The position numbers were made by a program, and so were the translations under genes. 9,377 nucleotides of DNA. Origin: Clostridia bacterium (GTDB lineage: Bacteria > Bacillota > Clostridia > Oscillospirales > CAG-272). The notes under the pieces were generated by a model, which did not search any database, was not told the origin of the DNA, and was given only the letters and a program-made list of their open reading frames with translations. Location of the stretch: assembly GCA_024404435.1 (NCBI GenBank), contig JAKSPW010000037.1, positions 1 to 9,377 on the forward strand, read 5' to 3'. How positions within the stretch are numbered: the stretch's first letter is position 1; each line of letters starts with the position of its first letter. Shown in pieces: positions 7,244-9,377 of this stretch.

Positions 7244-9377
7244 ATGAAAGACTCAATTCTCAGAATGCACAATGAGGCTCACAACTGGGAGAACGCTTCA
7301 CCTATCGGTGCCGGCTCTCTCGGTGCGATGGTCTACGGTACCGTCGGCGTTGAGCGTATATCATACAACGAGGAGATGATCTGGGACGGCGACGTCCTCG
7401 ACACGAAGCTCCCTCACTACAAGGAAGGACTTGATCATATCCGTGAAATGTTCATGGAAGGAAAACCGGCGGAAGCGGAAAAATGGGCATGGAACAACTT
7501 CACGGATCAGTATTTCTTCGTAAAGTCCTATGAGGCAGCCGGCGAGCTCTTCATAAATCTTCACCGCGACAGCGAAGTTGACTCCTACGAGCGTCTTCTC
7601 GACCTCGGACGCGGCATCATTAACGTCAACTACGAAAGATACGGCGTGAAGTATCACCGCGAAAGCTTTGCTTCCCACCCCGCAAAGCTCGTCTGCTCGA
7701 AAATCCAGTGCGAAAAGTCTTTCTCGGGACTCGTTTCTTTCGTCAGACCGAACATTGACAAGATCACGTATACGGTCTCCGAAGGAAGCGTCCTGATCGA
7801 TGCTTTCTGCTCCACTCAGCATACGAAAAAGAAGTTCAGAAGCACGGCAAAGCTCGTGACCGACGGCGTTTTTGAGAACTGGGGCGACTGCGTGATGCTG
7901 AAGGACGCAACAAATCTCGAGATCTTCTTCTCATGCGTCACGGCGTTCAGGGACGAGAGCCTCGACACGATGTCAAAGATCGCGAAAGCGGACGTCGGAT
8001 ATGAAGCTCTGAAGGCTGAACATGTTGCGGACTTCTCTTCCATCATGGGAAGAAGTGACATCTACGTCGGCGACGACGGAGTCGAAAACCTCTCTACGGG
8101 AAGAAGACTCCACAGACTTACCGAGGACGAAAACGCGGTCGACCGCGGAATGGTCAGACTCTACTTCCAGTTCGGTAAATATCTGCTCGTTTCCTCGAGC
8201 CGTGAAGACTCCTACCCCGCTAACCTCCAGGGACTCTGGTGCGACGGCATCAAGTCTCCGTGGAACTCCGACTATCATACGAACATCAACCTCCAGATGA
8301 ACTACTGGCCGGCCGAGATCGCGAATATCCCCGAATGCGCGGACGCACTGTTCACTTACATGAACGAATGTCTGCTTCCCGGCGGCAGAAGAGTCGCAAA
8401 AGAAAACTACAACGCCCGCGGAACGGTAGTTCACCACGTTGCAGACATTTATCAGTTTGCAGCAGCCGCTGACGGTATCTGGGGCATCTGGCAGCTCGGC
8501 GCGGCTTGGCTTTCATATCAGATGTGGGAGAGATACCTCTACACGGGCGACAAGGAATTTCTCAGAAACACTGCCTACGAGTTCATCCGCGACAGCGCCG
8601 TCTTCTTCCTTGACACGATGTTCGAGGGACCGAACGGTGAGATCCTTTCCGGTCCTTCCACGTCTCCCGAAAACAGCTACTACGTCACTGTCGACGGCAA
8701 GAAGGAAAACGTCTCTCTTGCAATCTCTCCGACAATGGATATCCAGATCATCGGAGGTCTGCTTGACTTCTACGCAGAGATGGAAGACATCCTCGGCATC
8801 GATCCCGAAACCGCGGCAGAAGCAAGAAGAATCCGCGCGAGAATGCCGAAGCTGAAGATCGGCAAGTACGGTCAGCTTCAGGAATGGATCGAGGACTTCG
8901 AGGAATACGAGCCCGGTCACAGACACATTTCCCACGCGTTCGGTCTCTTCCCCGCAGCTCAGATCACGCGTCAGACTCCCGAATACTACAAGGCTATCAG
9001 AGTCTCGCTCGACAGACGTCTCGCACACGGCGGCGGGCACACGGGCTGGAGCCGTGCATGGCTCATCAACCTCTTCGTCCGTCTGAGAGACGGTGCGGGC
9101 GCTTATAAGAATCTGCGCGCGCTCCTTACGAACTCCACGCTTTATAACCTCTTCGACAATCATCCGCCGTTCCAGATCGACGGTAACTTCGGCGGATGCG
9201 CCGCAATCGCCGGAATGTTCATCCAGAGCCACGAGGGCTTCATTTCCCTGCTTCCCGCTGTCAGCGATGAGCTGAAGGACGGTTATTTCGAAGGTCTCCG
9301 TGCAAGATGCAACTTCACGGTATCCGCAAAGTGGACCGATAAGAAGATCATCTCTCTGAAGGTAGAGTCCCCCGCAG
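7244..9377 (+). CDS. GH95 family glycosidase (alpha-L-fucosidase or alpha-L-galactosidase), C-terminus cut by window edge
   Basis: 711 residues are visible; GH95 enzymes are usually about 750-800, so a short C-terminal beta domain is missing. The family hydrolyses alpha-1,2-linked L-fucose, and in some members L-galactose, by inversion. The N-terminal beta-sandwich opens with the GH95 hallmark IGAGSLGAMVYG (residues 22-33) and a YNEEMIWDG segment. The (alpha/alpha)6 barrel carries NLQGLWCD and then NIN with Asn347 and Asn349, SPEN with Glu476 (the general acid position) and FQIDGNFGG with Asp646. These match the catalytic Asn, Asn, Glu and Asp known for the Bifidobacterium AfcA enzyme. No signal peptide is present, so it acts in the cytoplasm on imported oligosaccharides. 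AAGGAT at 7231-7236, 7 bases before the ATG, is the ribosome site. It is probably cotranscribed with the recombinase gene. Family assignment is firm; fucose versus galactose is open. Confidence 0.93.
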   Translation, partial: MKDSILRMHNEAHNWENASPIGAGSLGAMVYGTVGVERISYNEEMIWDGDVLDTKLPHYKEGLDHIREMFMEGKPAEAEKWAWNNFTDQYFFVKSYEAAGELFINLHRDSEVDSYERLLDLGRGIINVNYERYGVKYHRESFASHPAKLVCSKIQCEKSFSGLVSFVRPNIDKITYTVSEGSVLIDAFCSTQHTKKKFRSTAKLVTDGVFENWGDCVMLKDATNLEIFFSCVTAFRDESLDTMSKIAKADVGYEALKAEHVADFSSIMGRSDIYVGDDGVENLSTGRRLHRLTEDENAVDRGMVRLYFQFGKYLLVSSSREDSYPANLQGLWCDGIKSPWNSDYHTNINLQMNYWPAEIANIPECADALFTYMNECLLPGGRRVAKENYNARGTVVHHVADIYQFAAAADGIWGIWQLGAAWLSYQMWERYLYTGDKEFLRNTAYEFIRDSAVFFLDTMFEGPNGEILSGPSTSPENSYYVTVDGKKENVSLAISPTMDIQIIGGLLDFYAEMEDILGIDPETAAEARRIRARMPKLKIGKYGQLQEWIEDFEEYEPGHRHISHAFGLFPAAQITRQTPEYYKAIRVSLDRRLAHGGGHTGWSRAWLINLFVRLRDGAGAYKNLRALLTNSTLYNLFDNHPPFQIDGNFGGCAAIAGMFIQSHEGFISLLPAVSDELKDGYFEGLRARCNFTVSAKWTDKKIISLKVESPA

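Noticed and set aside
6511..7272. 253-codon minus-strand open frame over the recombinase
   Set aside because: Antisense shadow of a gene with a complete catalytic set; no family features of its own.
8513..9232. 239-codon minus-strand open frame over the GH95 gene
   Set aside because: Antisense shadow; the plus strand encodes uninterrupted GH95 motifs across the same stretch.

Overview
The window holds seven protein-coding genes (two cut by the window edges), three or four recognisable promoters and one strong shared terminator. Coding DNA is moderately GC-rich and intergenic DNA is AT-rich. Shine-Dalgarno sites are strong (GGAGG, GAGGTG, AGGAAGG), promoters are sigma-A type, and there is a cytoplasmic GH95 fucosidase-type enzyme. 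Together these suggest a gut- or rumen-associated anaerobic Firmicute of the Clostridia. That placement is inference from style and gene content; no marker in the window names the species.

Layout: (1) Positions 1-838 on the minus strand hold the first 279 residues of glycolytic NAD-type GAPDH, with its leader and promoter at about 839-944. (2) A divergent three-gene plus-strand operon follows a near-perfect TTGACA-17-TATAAT promoter at 1045-1073. It encodes HtpG (Hsp90), a degenerate prephenate-dehydratase/ACT-like protein that starts one base after the htpG stop, and an alpha-D-phosphohexomutase (phosphoglucomutase type). It ends at a bidirectional terminator at 5517-5549. (3) A convergent minus-strand gene (5543-6079) encodes a small unrecognised membrane protein. 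(4) A second divergent intergenic region (6080-6204) carries promoters in both directions and a perfect 10-bp inverted repeat. (5) A plus-strand pair follows: a XerC/XerD-type tyrosine recombinase, then 13 bases later a GH95 alpha-L-fucosidase-family glycosidase that runs off the window end.

Much of the content is core metabolism: GAPDH in glycolysis, phosphoglucomutase linking glucose-1-phosphate and glucose-6-phosphate, and GH95 releasing a sugar (probably fucose or L-galactose) from imported oligosaccharides inside the cell. HtpG is a general chaperone. I see no defence system, CRISPR array, insertion sequence, tRNA or rRNA, and no clear novel multi-gene system. The least ordinary items are the prephenate-dehydratase-like protein that lacks the usual catalytic lobe, the pairing of a tyrosine recombinase with a glycosidase gene, and several small symmetric or repeated motifs in the two divergent promoter regions.
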